Source of the DNA: Podospora pseudoanserina
Lineage: Eukaryota; Ascomycota; Sordariomycetes; Sordariales; Podosporaceae
NCBI RefSeq assembly: GCF_035222485.1
Contig: NC_085921.1
Coordinates: forward strand, 3,224,001 to 3,288,000
DNA length: 64,000 bases
Direction: 5' to 3'
This document shows positions 9,596-23,000 of this stretch, piece by piece. Every line of letters begins with the position of its first letter. Within the stretch, counting starts at the first letter, position 1. A program made the position numbers and the translations under genes. The notes beneath the pieces were generated by a model. The model was not told where the DNA came from. It was given only the letters and a program-made list of their open reading frames with translations, and did no database searches.

Positions 9596-11841
9596 GGCAT
9601 GGCCGGCCGGCAGGAGAGGGAGCCGTGATGGTTCGGTGTATGGAATTTGGGTCGCGAGTCAGGTGAGAGGAGGAGACAGCGATAATGTGGCTTTGAGTTC
9701 TGGTTACGAGATCAGCGAGGTCCCCGTCAGCGAATGTGGATTGATCTGTCATCTTTAGATAGAGAATGAGAAAGATGAAACATCTAGGTTGTGTGTGTAC
9801 ACTGTGGCCTGCGGCGATGGCGGCCGTTGGGTGTTTTATGACTAAACTTGGGGTCGACGGGAGAGCGGTCTGCGCCACAGGTGCAAGTTGCTTTAATGCG
9901 ACGGCTTCCACCCGGGTTGTACGAGAACTCGTGCCAACTAGCCGAACTGCTGCATCGTGGACGACTTGGCGGTTTGTTAAGTATTACAGTAACGGCCCGT
10001 AGTCACGCTTGAAGAGGGCGGCAAGACCGGTAACTATGCCCAATTGGTGATATATCCATGGTGTTCATACTCTTGTGGTGGTGTTGTTACACTTGCAGTG
10101 AGGAACTCGGGTCTTTTCGAATACAAAAGTGAACATTAAGCTCTCCAGAGTCCTAAAGAGATGTCAGGTCTCACAGATGAATTGATTCCAAACCGTGTAA
10201 GAAAATCCAGCCCCCAACCTGGCGTTGGGAAACGACCACACAAGACAAAAGGTGCGGGATGTGTAGTAGGGAGTCAGTTCAACGGTTTTATGCCACAACA
10301 AAGAAACAAAAGTCCATGCCGACCGTTTATATCAGAATTTACCTACTCGCAAATCCCCTCAAGTGAGCTTCGAATTATATGCAAGTGAACAAAACAGGTG
10401 AAGCGATGAGCAACTTCGAGCCAAAATTGTAGGTAGATGCTCCAAAGCAACAGCGCAACCAGCTGAGGCTAATGATCCGTTACAGGGGTCGTTGGCCCTA
10501 AACCCTACTGAAGGAACGCTAAGAACCAAATCCTGCGGGAGATGACGCAGCTAGCGCAGATCATTTCAGAACATCCAACGTGTGTGGGGCTGGTTGCATC
10601 TTTTTGATCGTTGGTGATGGAACCTCATCAATCTTCAATCCTTGTTCCAACAAAGGAACTAGCACCATATCATGTGTGGTACCATTGACGAGCCCAACGG
10701 GATCATGGCCAACAATCACAACAGTCTAGGCAACTCTTCCACCTCTGCCATGACCAACTATCACCACTTAACCATTGAGACCGTCTGAACTTGTCATCTG
10801 ACCTGCTCAACAGCTCGGGAAGCTGGCGGCACACTTCGGATCCGCAGATCGATGCTGAGGTTCGGCTGGCTCCGTCCCTGGTCGACGGCAGGCCGAAGCC
10901 TCTCCCCCAGACTCTCCTCTTGCACAAGTGCGCCACGATAGCGGGTCGCGAGACCCCAGAACATACCCTTTCATGGACCTCACTCAGCCCGCCGTGCCGC
11001 GTTTGCCGCAGGACAACATCAACATCCTCTGACGCCGGAAATACGGATCTGTCATGGAGGAACAGACTGCAGAGCGACTGATTCCGTACCCAGCCATTGA
11101 CTTTCTAGGCCGTCGACCCAGCAAGGCCTCTTGTGACCTGATATTCCGGGGGATTGTGTGATGTCTGTGGGGTCTACGGTGTTGAACCTGGGATGCAGCC
11201 GGCTGGACCCTGAACGGTCAGCCCTACTACCAGGTCTTCAAACATACCCCACCAGGAGAGACCACAATGGGAACCACTCAACTTCGTTGTTAGTCGGCCG
11301 GTACACCCTGCTCCATTACCGGATAGGCGCAAGCTGCGACAAGACGTGCTGGGCCATCATGGGCGGCGCCGTGCCAGCCCGGGCGGGATATGCCAAGCAC
11401 GGCGGGAATCCCATGCTCTGCTGCGAAGGCCTCTTTGCGTCGGCCCTTGTTTTGGTCCTGTCTATCAGAGGCACCTACCTGGCTTCGCCCTTTGTGTCCC
11501 CACACGGACGACATGCTGTTCTCAGTGCCGCTGTTTGTAGACATGAGAGATGAGCTGGGACGGGAGGATATAAGGAGCAGGTAACCTCCAGGTACGGAGT
11601 TTTTGGTTCCTCATCCTCACACTCACATCAACCGCTCCAGTCTTTCCTTCAAGACCCACCTTCCTTTCTAATTGCCTGGTGCAATCATCTTACTCTCACA
11701 CTCCTTTGAGATACCATCTTCATTCCTTTCTAGGACCAAGTTTCGTTGACCGCACTTGTCCTGTCATTCCTTGTTTGGATACTCTAGTATCAGCCAGCTC
11801 TGCGCTACCAACCCAGCACCACACCGATACCAACCATCAAA
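9596..11841. other. Long intergenic region upstream of the LPMO gene
   Basis: No gene supported. Open frames here (for example 11158-11553) lack motifs, and codon use looks random. A TATA-like GGATATAAGG lies near 11568-11577, about 270 bp before the LPMO start, and the following pyrimidine-rich stretch reads like a leader. The length suggests a regulated promoter, which would fit an inducible secreted enzyme; that is inference. Confidence 0.5.
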
Positions 11842-12588
11842 ATGTTCTTCACCAAGTCTGTCCTTGCCGTCGGTGGCCTTGCCACTCTTTCCCAGGCTCA
11901 CATGCTCCTCCGAACCCCCGTCCCCTACACCAGCCCTGCTCTTGTCCAGGATCCTCTCGACCCTACGGGCGCCAACTTCCCCTGCCAGGCCCGCGCCGGT
12001 GCCCAGTTCGTCGGTACCGCTACCCCGATGGAGAAGGGGTCGACTCAGATCATGGCCTTCACCGGCTCTGCTGTCCACGGTGGTGGCTCTTGCCAGGTTT
12101 CCATCACCTATGACAACCCGCCCACCGCTGCCTCTGTCTGGAAGGTCCTCCACTCGATCCAGGGCGGCTGCCCTGCCCGCAACCAAGCTGGCAACATTCT
12201 TCCCGACAACGCTGCGCTCGAGGGTGTGGACAACTACGAATACACCATCCCTGCTGACATCCCAACGGGCAACGCTACCATTGCTTGGACCTGGGTCAAC
12301 AAGGTCGGCAACCGTGAGTTCTACATGAACTGCGCCCCTGTCAGCATCGAGGGTCCCGAGGGCAGCGAAGATGCTCTTGCTGCTCTCCCCGACATGTTCA
12401 CGGCCAACATTGGTGGCGACTGCACCACTGTCGGAGCCGATAGCAAGGATATCCTGTTCCCCAACCCTGGCAGCTCCGTTGAGACCAACGGCGATGTGTC
12501 TGCCATGGTTCCCCCTACTGGCAACTGCGGTGGTGGTGCTGCTGCTCGTGCCGTCCGTGGCCGTCGCGCTGCCAAGTTCGCTGCTTGA
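11842..12588 (+). CDS. Secreted AA11-type lytic polysaccharide monooxygenase
   Basis: Single exon, 248 residues. Residues 1-19 form a signal peptide ending SQA, so cleavage exposes His20, the N-terminal copper ligand of the LPMO histidine brace. His79 in GSAVHGGGSCQVS is the second ligand and Tyr161 in NREFYMNC the axial residue. The cysteine pattern, HMLLRTPVPY start and ATIAWTWVNKVGNRE block fit family AA11, which oxidatively cleaves chitin outside the cell and may assist turnover of the fungal wall. The catalytic domain ends near residue 165-170. A Ser/Gly/Pro-rich tail follows and ends in an unusual Arg/Ala-rich stretch (RAVRGRRAAKFAA). No X278 or other binding module is present. The start is clear because the signal peptide begins at the first ATG. 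Confidence 0.92.
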   Translation: MFFTKSVLAVGGLATLSQAHMLLRTPVPYTSPALVQDPLDPTGANFPCQARAGAQFVGTATPMEKGSTQIMAFTGSAVHGGGSCQVSITYDNPPTAASVWKVLHSIQGGCPARNQAGNILPDNAALEGVDNYEYTIPADIPTGNATIAWTWVNKVGNREFYMNCAPVSIEGPEGSEDALAALPDMFTANIGGDCTTVGADSKDILFPNPGSSVETNGDVSAMVPPTGNCGGGAAARAVRGRRAAKFAA

Positions 12589-12730
12589 GCAACTCGCATA
12601 GTTATCTTGCTAGGCAGTTCTTGGTAGCTGCGGCCGTTCGTTTCTCACAGACATACACATATCAGTTTCAGTACCATTCATAAGGGGTTCAGTCGTTTCA
12701 GCATTGTCAGGGGCGCATATTCGTTGCATA

Positions 12731-12795
12731 CATCAGCATCAGCATCAGCATCAGCACCAGCATCAGCATCAGCATCAGCATCATCAGCATCAGCA
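12731..12795. repeat. CATCAG microsatellite
   Basis: About ten near-perfect copies of the hexamer CATCAG, with one CACCAG variant and one slipped CAT. It lies about 140 bp downstream of the LPMO stop codon, so probably in or just past its 3' UTR. Confidence 0.95.
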
Positions 12796-13416
12796 CGGGG
12801 TTACGGGAGTTTACACCCCTAGCATTCATTTACAAAGCATTTGGGAAAGAGATCAAATCATGATTTATACGACAATCGTTCACGACACAACACAATCATT
12901 CAAGGCCACAAATTCGCTACTGTTCGAAAGACACGCTCGCTACGGATCATCTTTCAGTACATTCGCTTACATACACGGCGGTGTCACACATTGATACCAG
13001 ACACTCACTTGGACATACATACATATTACGAAGAACATTTTCACGAAGACTATAGACAATCGTTTTTGCATTGTTGGATTGGTATGGGATAAGGTTAACT
13101 ATTTTGGCTGGTGGTAATAATGGGTAATAAGGGCTGGCTTCTGCTATAGTATCCATTCATTCTTGTTTATGAGGGTTGAGAACCAGAAAACTACTAGAGT
13201 GGTTGATGGCGAGGACCAAGACATTCCTTTAAGAGAAATAGTAATATACACTACACAATTATTATATTGTAATGACAAGATCCTGTCGAAACATTTGTGG
13301 TTGTTGACTACCTTGGCTCCGGAGTTGCCAAGTCAGGTCAAGGTGATATCACTCCAATATGTCCCGGGATGATCCAAGACTTTGGGGAAGATGACTGCGG
13401 GGGACTGTGCTTAATC

Positions 13417-13430
13417 GATAAGATAAGATC
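13417..13430 (+). promoter_or_regulatory. Overlapping GATA-factor motifs
   Basis: GATAAGATAAGATC contains two overlapping GATAAG elements followed by GATC. Such pairs can bind fungal GATA factors (AreA/NIT2, SreA). The site is 660 bp upstream of TRA1 and 830 bp downstream of the LPMO gene, so its target, if any, is unclear. Confidence 0.35.
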
Positions 13431-14089
13431 TCCCAGTGCCACGGTACGTACCTGCCCCACTAGTCATGAGGCTTGGCATGAGGCAAACAGCCACTCAGCT
13501 TCTAGAAGGCCCCTCCATATTCTCCGGAAGATTGATGGTGCGGAGCCTAGCGCACTTTGATTTCGCGGCCGCATCCCCCAGCTTCGCGACGGCCTGGGAT
13601 TTTTCGATTGACACGCGCAGCACCAGGAAGCGTGGAGCGCAGCCTTCCATCAGTTAATTCACTTGTCACTTTCTGATTTTCAAGATACCCCTTCCTTCGT
13701 CTTAAACTTTACACTTCCCACCCAACGCCGGGAATACTTTTTAATAGTCACGACCCCTCCGCCTCTGCAGAGATTTCACAAAAGTCTAGTAGTTTGCGGC
13801 TGTTTATTAATTTCACTGCGCTGATGGAGATTCCAAAGTGAGTCTTCTCAAATGCGACAAACTTGAAGCTTCCCAGAGCTTCTTCCAGTTCGACCATCAG
13901 GCGCCTCACCCACAACCAACCCACACACCTAAAACGAGGTTGCTCCTACCCATCGCACAGCGGAGGACTAATCGCCCGCATAGATAGTTAAAAGCCGTCA
14001 ATATCAAACTTCAATTACCATTATCGACCGTGCTGCGCATCGACCGGGTTGTCAACTTGTGACCTGCCGAGGAGGTGAATGTCGCAGCC

Positions 14090-17000
14090 ATGGCGAGCGG
14101 GACCTTCGAAGACATTGTGCGGAAGCTCAGTGTCCCTGACATCGGTAAGGCTGCCTACTTATCATGCCGTTGCATTGGTGCAGTCCAAGCTGACCTGAGC
14201 GTGTTTCGCAGAGCTTCGGGTCAAGGTCGAAGCAGCAACGGCCCTGCGCGACCAGCTCGAACACTATACCACTGGCCAGGTCTACCCGAATTTCCTGAAG
14301 CGATTGATGCCCGCCTTCATCATCATTCTCCGATCACCATGCATCTTCCAAGCGAACACGCCCGAGCAGGCGAACGCCCAGAGACTGCGCAACTGCGTGC
14401 TAGAAATCCTCCACCGTCTTCCGACCCAGCCGTCACCACCCGAGCCCTTCGCGCCGTATGCCGAAGAAGTCGTCGATCTCTTAATGACCCTGGTCCGAAC
14501 CGATAACGAGGACAATGCCATAATATGCATCAAGACCATCTCGGATATCATGCGCCATCAACATGCGGTGCTCGGTTCAAAAGTACAGACCTTCCTGAGC
14601 TTGATCCAGGATCTGTTTGAGCAATTGGATAGAGTGGTGAGGGAACAGATCGACAACACGTCGTCTACCGGTCCACCAGGTGCACCGTCTACCCCCGGTA
14701 GTACGCAGGCTGCCTTTCCGCCGCATCAACAGTCGCCGAGACCAGGATCTCCAGTCGCTACTGGTGGTCCTCCCGATTTCAATGCCGATGCTAATCAGCA
14801 GTCCAACAGGCCGCTACTCAAAGGCATGCAATCTTTTAAAGTCCTGTCCGAATGTCCCATTATTGTTGTGTCGATATTCCAGGTCTACAGGAACACGGTT
14901 GCGCAAAACGTCAAGGCCTTTGTACCCTTGATCAAGTCTGCCCTGAGCTGCCAAGCGAAAGCTCAGGATCAAGCACACAAAGATGCCGCGGCGCGAGGGA
15001 CCATCCACACAGGTGTCAGCCCAAACATTAAGAATCGGGCCGCCTTTGGAGACTTCATCACCGCCCAGGTGAAGACCATGAGTTTTCTGGCCTACCTGCT
15101 GAGACAGTACTCGCAACAACTCACAGACTTTCTGCCCTCTCTACCAGACATCGTCGTTCGCCTGCTCAAGGACTGTCCGAGGGAAAAGTCTAGCGCGCGG
15201 AAAGAATTGCTGGTGGCCATCCGGCACATTATTAACTTCAATTTCCGGAAAATCTTCCTGCCCAAGATCGACGAATTGTTGGAAGAGCGAACGCTGATTG
15301 GAGATGGCCTTACTGTCCATGAGACCATGAGACCTCTAGCGTACAGTATGCTGGCTGACCTTATCCATCACGTTCGAGAGAGCCTCACGCCAGAACAAAT
15401 CCGCAAGACGGTGGAAGTGTACACTCGCAATCTGCAGGATAATTTCCCGGGCACCAGCTTCCAGACCATGAGCGCGAAGCTTCTCCTCAACATGGCTGAG
15501 TGCATAGCACGCTTGCCAAACAAGGTGGACGCGAGGCATTATCTCATCATGATTCTGAACGCCATCGGCGACAAGTTCGCTGCCATGAACAGGCAATATC
15601 ATAATGCGGTCAAGTTGTCCAAGCTATACGCCCTGCAAACGGCTGGCCTCTTCCCCGAGACATATTTGGCCGACAAGAAGCACCCGCCAGAATGGGACGA
15701 AATCGACATTTTCACTGCGATGCCCATCAAGACAACAAACCCTCGCGACAGGGCTGCGGATCCGGTGGTCGACAACAAATTTCTGTTCAAGAACCTGATG
15801 AACGGGCTCAAGAATACCGTCTACCAGCTGAAGAGTTGCAATCCACAGGGCACTGTTGACTTGACAGGTGCCCCTCATCCATGGGCAGAAGTTGCCCATG
15901 GATTTACTGCCGAGGAGGTCAAGGTCATTATCAAGCTGTTCCGCGAAGGCGCCTACGTTTTCAGATACTACGAAATCGAGAAGCCGGTCACCGAGTCGCT
16001 GTACAGCTCCCCAGTAGAGTTCATGGCGAATTTCTACATGGTTTCTAGTGGGAAGGAGGAAAAGGACCTCTTGGAGACTTTTGCGACGGTTTTCCACTGC
16101 ATTGATGCCGCTACTTTCCACGAGGTTTTCCAACAGGAAATTCCACGACTTTATGAAATGATGCACGAGCACACGGCGCTCCTGCACATTCCCCAGTTCT
16201 TCCTGGCCAGCGAGGCCACTTCCCCAAGCTTCTGCGGCATGCTTCTGCGCTTTCTTATGGAGCGGATCGAAGATGTTGGCTCGGCCGACATCAAGAAGTC
16301 GGCCATTCTCCTGCGGCTCTTCAAACTGGCCTTCATGGCGGTTACCCTGTTCGCCTCGTCCAACGAGCAGGTTCTGCTACCTCATGTGGTGGATATCGTG
16401 ACCAAGTCCATTGAGCTGTCGACCAAGGCGGAGGAACCGATGAATTATTTCTTCCTGCTTCGCTCCTTGTTCAGAAGTATTGGAGGTGGCAAATTCGAGC
16501 ATCTCTACAAGCAGATATTGCCGCTGTTGGAAATGCTGCTGGATGTGCTGAACAACCTCCTGCTGGCTGCCCGCAAGCCATCCGAGCGCGATCTCTACGT
16601 CGAGCTTTGTCTTACGGTGCCCGCAAGGCTGAGCAACCTCCTACCTCACTTGAGTTACCTGATGCGCCCTCTGGTAGTAGCGCTTCGGGCAGGTACAGAC
16701 TTGGTGGGACAAGGTCTTCGGACATTGGAGCTCTGCGTTGACAACCTCACGGCTGACTACCTTGATCCCATCATGGCACCCGTTATCGATGATCTCATGA
16801 CCGCCTTGTTTGATCACCTCAAGCCGCACCCTTACAGTCACTTCCACGCCCACACCACGCTGAGAATTCTCGGAAAGCTTGGAGGTCGCAACAGGAAGTT
16901 CATGACCGACGCGCTGCCTGTGACGTTTGAGCAATACGTCGATGATCGTGCCAGCTTTGACGTGAGATTGATTGGGTCGAAGAGAGATAGAGCTTTCCCA

Positions 17001-20000
17001 GCCCATCTCGGAATTGACCTGGCTGTTCAGAAATTGATGGAAACGCCAAAGCCTGGGAAAGGCCTGTCAAGTGTTGCGGCCAAACAATATGATGCCTACT
17101 ACAAGAAGCAGGCCTTGAGTCTCATCACGGCCCAGGTGAAGCTCCGCATCGGGTTTGACAACCTTCCGGATGATCTTCCCCGTCTGGTACGGCTCCAGGC
17201 GCAAGACTTGGTGAAACGCAACAGGGCTGTCGATATTTCTGCCTTTGAAACCACCGATCGGGAGCGATCAATTGTCAAGAAGAACGAGGAAGAGGCGCTG
17301 CTGAAGCGGCTCATCAAGGCGCTTGTGTTTGCCGAGTCTATCCCAGCCTTCAAGTCGGAGGTAGATGGCTTTCTCATGAATCTTGCTCGGCATTTCACCA
17401 TTGTCGAGGTTGGACGAGCACTGGTTGACATGAAGAGATTGGTCAGCCCGTTTGACCACAAAGCGGGCGAGGGACCTCTGTTCCTTGACTCTCGGGTGTT
17501 TTCCGACGCAATTCTGGACTCGCTTGCATCAGAGAACCCCGAGATCAGAGAAGCAGCCGAGCGTATGATTAAGGAGGTGTACAATTCGGCCCTCACCATC
17601 TTCAACGACGCCAAAAATGTTTCGCGTCTTGCCTTCTTCAACACCCTGGCGTCTGCCTTTTGCCATGGATGCTATGAGGAGGAGTGGTTCACCAAGACCG
17701 GAGGCACGCTGGGGATCAAGTACCTGCTCAATGACATTGATCTCGGAGATCAATGGGTTGTGTCGAAGCAGATGGACTTCGTACGTGCTTTAATGTACGT
17801 CATCAAGGATATGCCTCAGGATCTGTCAGAGAAGACCAGAAGATCGGCGCAGGTCACTCTTGAGATGCTCCTGACTAGACTCACCAAAGGGATCAAAAAG
17901 TCAGACTGCTTCCATCAACAGCCACCGACTCCTGCTGCAGGACAACAACCACAACCACCGACACCCCAGTCGCAGGTCAACCCAAAGTTTGCTCGCATTC
18001 CCAATATCATTGTGATGCTGAATGGGGAGCTGTCCCACATGAACCGCCATGTGCGTGAGACGGCACGCCGTTCCCTCGAGTTGATCGCCAAAGCTGCTGG
18101 CGCCGAGGTGTGGGAGTTGCTTGAGCCAAACAAGGCACAGTTGCTGCGGCCGATTTTCAACAAGCCTCTGCGTGCGCTTCCATTCGCCATTCAGATCGGC
18201 TTTGTGGATGCCGTCTCCTACTACATGTCTCTCAAGAAGGATTTCGTCCCTTTTGACAGCGATCTCAACAGACTGCTTATGGAGTCTCTGGCTCTGGCTG
18301 ATGCCAGTGATGATTCGCTCGCTCAGAAGGCCCTCGAGTTCAGGACACAGCACTTCATTGTGAATCTCCGTGTCTCTTGCATCAAGATTCTCAGCAGCGC
18401 CATGAGCTTCGATGAGTTTGGGCAAGGGCAGAATAACCCGACGAGGGGCAAGGTTGTCGGCGTGTTTTTCAAGTGCCTTTACTCCGACTCTCAGCCTACG
18501 ATCGAGGCAGCCAACAATGCTTTGAGGTCTGTCCTCCAGCACACGACTAAGCTTCCCAAAGATCTGCTCCAGTCGGGGCTTCGGCCTGTTCTCGCTAGTC
18601 TTCAGGACGCCAAGCGATTGACTGTCCATAGTTTGGAGAATCTTGCCCGGTTGCTTAGACTCTTGACGACTTATTTCAAGGTCGAGATCGGTTCCCGTCT
18701 GCTGGATCACATCAAGCAGATCGCCGATCCGGCCTTCCTGCAGGAGGCATCCTTTACCTTTTTCGAGCAACAACAGTCGATGAAGGTCATTGCTGCCGTG
18801 TTCAACATCTTCCACTTGCTGCCGGATGCTGCCAGGCACTTCAAGGAGCGGGTTGTTGACAACGTCCTTGACCTGGAGGAGAAGCTGAGACGGACTCATC
18901 TCAGCCCTTTCCGTGTGCCGCTTTACCGCTACCTCAACAAGTATGCTACGGATGTTTGGGCCATGTTTATTGGCAAGTTGGACGAGCTGAAATATGGCCG
19001 GTTCATGTCCCAGGCTCTCCGACACCCAGACAGCCAGGAGCTCCGGGCGTGGGGTGCTGCGAATGTGGACACCATCATGAAAAGGTGCATCACGGCTGGC
19101 CAGCAGAACAAGGACAACAAGTTCGTTGCCATTGTCAACACTATCAACCTGCTGGATGCTCTCTGCCAGTTCCCCAGCTCCAACCTCATGTACTGGTTGG
19201 ACGGCAAGGAGCGCATTGACTGGCTCAAGCAGGTCGGCAAGGAGCTTGAACGCAGTTTGAAGAACAACTCCTTGCCACCACATCTGCGCCTGCCAGCTGA
19301 TCAAGCATCTGAACAGCTCATGAGCATCCTTACCAAGGCTCTGGAGCGCAAGCCTGAGGACCTGGAGCCATTGCTCAGCTTGATCGAGTCTGTCACTGCC
19401 GATGACTTCCGCGAGACGCAGGTTCTGCTCTCGCACATTTACAAGCACATCATCTGCAGCAACAGTATCGATTTCTGGAGAGCGGTGGTGCTGCGGTGTC
19501 TTGACATCTATGCGGGGAGAACGGCCTCTCAGCGGACGAAATGGTATCTCATCCACAACATTGTCAACCCGATTCTCGCGATGGACGTCATGCGCCACTG
19601 GCCTAACAAGACCACTGGCCCAAAGTTCCTGGACAAGTCCGTAATTGACTCGATCAACACCAAGATCTGGAGGGCGAATCCAACGGGCCCCCATGACGAC
19701 CTTTCTCAGCCCCGCATCGATCACACGAGAATGGAGGTACTGCAGCTTTCGGCGATGCTCGTCAAGTATCACAGTGGGATGCTTGAATCTTTTAGGAAAG
19801 ACTTCATCAAGTTTGGCTGGACCTACATCCGTCTGGATGATGTTATCAACAAGCATGCGGCGTATGTGGTAATAGGTTACTTCATCGCCCATTACGAAAC
19901 ACCCATCAAGATCGTGACCCAAATTTACTCGTCTTTGCTAAAGACAAACCAGAACGAGGGGCGGTCCCTCGTCACGCAGGCATTGGAGTTGATGGCACCT

Positions 20001-23000
20001 GTTATGCCCAAGCATTGCGCGGTCAGTCCAGGTGATCGAAACCCGCCTTGGGCTATGGCACCCCGCCGGATTTTGGCCGAGGAGAGCCAGAACGCACAGC
20101 AGATCGCTTGCATTTTCCAGTTTTTGGTCCGGCATCCGACCCTGTTCTACGATTCCCGTGATAAGTTCGCCATGGTCATTATTCAGTGTCTCCGCAAGGT
20201 CGCGTCTCCTCCCAACCCATCCAACGAAAGCAAGAAGCTTGCGTTGAACATGATGTGGCTCATCTGGGAGTGGGAAAAGCAAAGGGTGGAAGGGAAGCCC
20301 ACCGAGCCACCTCGTGCCTTGTCCGAGTCACCAAATACGAAGAAGCGGAGGCTTGAGGACGCCACAGGCTCTTCTCCTTCGGCCACTAGACAGCCGGAGC
20401 GTGGTGAATACCAGATTCCTGCGTTGGCCCGTCAGAAGATGATCAAGTATCTGGTGGAGTTCATTGCTCAGCTCAATGAGCGTTACCCGCTTCCCTCTGC
20501 AAGGCCGCATGCCGCCGCGACACCATCTCTTCCCGCACCGGCTCCGCCTTCGACTGATCTGTGCTGCAAGGCCCTGACCCTGCTTTACAACCTTTTGCAG
20601 CCTCAATACTGGGGAGATCTCGAAGTAGACTTGTTCCCCAACGTCACTGATCTCGTTCTTGTCAGCGACAAGGCTGTGGCTGTTCTCACGGCGGAGCCAT
20701 CCGGGGACAAGGAAAGTCCCAAGTTTGACGACAAGTTCACCACCAACATCATCAATACTCTGCAGGTTGTTCGGACCATCCTCAATTTCAAGTCTGATGA
20801 CTGGATCCAGAAGAACATGACCCAGATCCAGCGGATTCTGGAGAAGTGTCTCAAGTGCGAAAACCCCGAGATCCAGGACTGCTTGCATTATGACGACGGG
20901 GGGTATCACGGTGACCTGGACATCAAGCCGATCGTCAAGCGCATTCTTGATGCCGTTCCCGAAGACGTCCCCATGGAGGATGCCGATGCTGATGGCGAGA
21001 CCGAGGCGCAGACTTCCGAGATTATCACTTTCTTGTCCAACATCGCTACTGAAAGCATGAATGCTGGCAACTACGTTTCTGGTATCAATATCCTATGGTC
21101 TCTTGGGCGCCGCAGGCCTGAGTCGATCGACCAGCACATACCTGCCATCATGAAGTCGTTGCAGGCAAAGCTGGCCAGGGACCATGTCTCTCATTATGCT
21201 TTTGTGGCCCAAACAACCACCGGAACGCGCCCAGCGGACGGCCAAAGCAGCGCAACTGAGATGAAGCCGTACGATCTTCAAGTCCAGACGTGCCTCATTC
21301 TCAAGGCTATCGAGGTTACTGCCTTGCGGATGGACATCCTTGGAGACAACCGCCGCCCTTTTCTCAGTGTGTTGGCGACCCTTGTGGAGAAGTCGTTGCA
21401 TGTCGAGCTGTGTGAGAAGATCCTGGAGATGGTTGAGGGCTGGGTGTTCCGCTCCGAGGGTACATGGCCGTCCTTGAAGGAGAAAACGGCCGTGTTGCAC
21501 AAGATGGTCACTTTTGAGCATCGCCAAGATCCGAAACTGCTGATGAAGTTTTTGGACCTCGTCATTCGCATCTATGAGGATCCCAAGATCACGCGGACGG
21601 AGCTCACGGTGCGTCTGGAACATGCGTTCCTTATTGGCACAAGAGCTCAGGATGTCGAGATGCGCAACAAGTTCATGTCCATCTTTGACAAGAGCTTGTC
21701 CAAGACAGCGAGCACTCGACTGGCGTATGTCATCCTGAACCAGAACTGGGAGACGCTGGGCGAGTCGTACTGGTTGGCCCAGGCATCACAGCTTCTACTT
21801 GGTGGTGTCGACATGAACCCCACGATTCAGCTTCAGAGCGACGACTTCCGAACGCTGCCACTTTCGGCTCTTGCTGGTGTTTATGCCAAGGATTCTCGCG
21901 AGCCAGAGCTGATTCCTGATGACAAGTATGAGGCTTTCATGGCGAGCCATCGCCGGTTCATTTCGGAGATTGGTGACGTGAGGGTCCGTGATGTTCTTGA
22001 GCCCATCACTCAGTTGCAGCACATCGATCCCAAGCTTTCCGACCAGCTTTGGGTGGCTTTGTTTCCCATGTTCTGGTCTGCCACAGCCAAGGAGGACCGG
22101 GCTGATCTCGAGCGCGGAATGGTGACTCTCCTGACCAAGGATTACCACTCCCGCCAGATTGACAAGAGACCAAATGTGGTCCAGTCTCTTATGAATGCCG
22201 CGGTTCGCACTTGGCCTGACTGCAAGATCCCGCCTCATGTGCTCAAGTTCACGGCCAAGACATATGATGCGTGGTACACGGCCCTGTATCAACTGGAGAA
22301 GGCTGCCATCAAGCCCGAGATCGACTCGGTGGCTGTTCGGGAGAGCAACCTGGATGCTCTGGTTGAGCTTTATGCTTCGCTTGGGGAGGAAGATTTGTTT
22401 TATGGCACCTGGCGTAGGCGTTGCCAGTTTGTGGAAAGCAATGCCGCCTTGTCGTATGAGCAGCATGGCATGTGGGAGAAGGCTCAGCGAATGTATGAAA
22501 ACGCGCAAATCAAGGCTAGGACAGGTGTCGTGCCGTTTTCGGAGTCGGAGTACATGCTGTGGGAGGACCAGTGGGTGATTTGCGCGCAGAAGCTTCAACA
22601 GTGGGACGTCCTCCAGGACTTTGCCAAGCACGAGAACTTCCAGGACCTTGTGCTTGAGTGCGCTTGGCGGAGTCAGGAGTATTGGCAGAACGCCGAGAAC
22701 AGGGAGGGTCTTGACACGATAATTGCGGGTGTCATGGACGCGCCGACACCAAGACGCGCGTTCTTCAGGGCGTTTATGTCGCTGATCAAGTTTTACCACA
22801 AGCAGGAGAGTTTGCAAGACTTCAACCGTCATGTCGACGAGGCCATTCAACTGTCAATCCGCAAGTGGCATCAGCTTCCTGAGCGTCTCACGGCTGCGCA
22901 TATCCCGGTTCTGCAAAACTTCCAGCAGCTCGTCGAGCTGCACGATGCTAGCATCATCTGCACGAGCCTTGCCAACACCACCCAGCAGAACCTTGATGTC

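Larger units (their letters stand above)
12589..14089. other. Intergenic region between LPMO and TRA1
   Basis: 1.5 kb without a supported gene. It holds a CATCAG microsatellite near 12731, an AT-rich middle (about 12840-13280) and a double GATA motif at 13417-13430. The last 300 bases before TRA1 are probably promoter and leader. Confidence 0.5.

Noticed and set aside
11158-11553. 131-codon open frame upstream of the LPMO gene
   Set aside because: Random-looking composition with overlapping alternatives in other frames; treated as promoter DNA.
12704-12994. Open frame containing a His/Gln repeat
   Set aside because: Product of translating the CATCAG microsatellite; no domain on either side.
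17901-19922. 673-codon open frame on the minus strand opposite TRA1
   Set aside because: It mirrors the coding frame of TRA1, has no family motif and is explained by codon bias of the sense gene; the same holds for minus-strand frames at 21795-22850, 23022-23960, 23994-24854 and 24948-25757.
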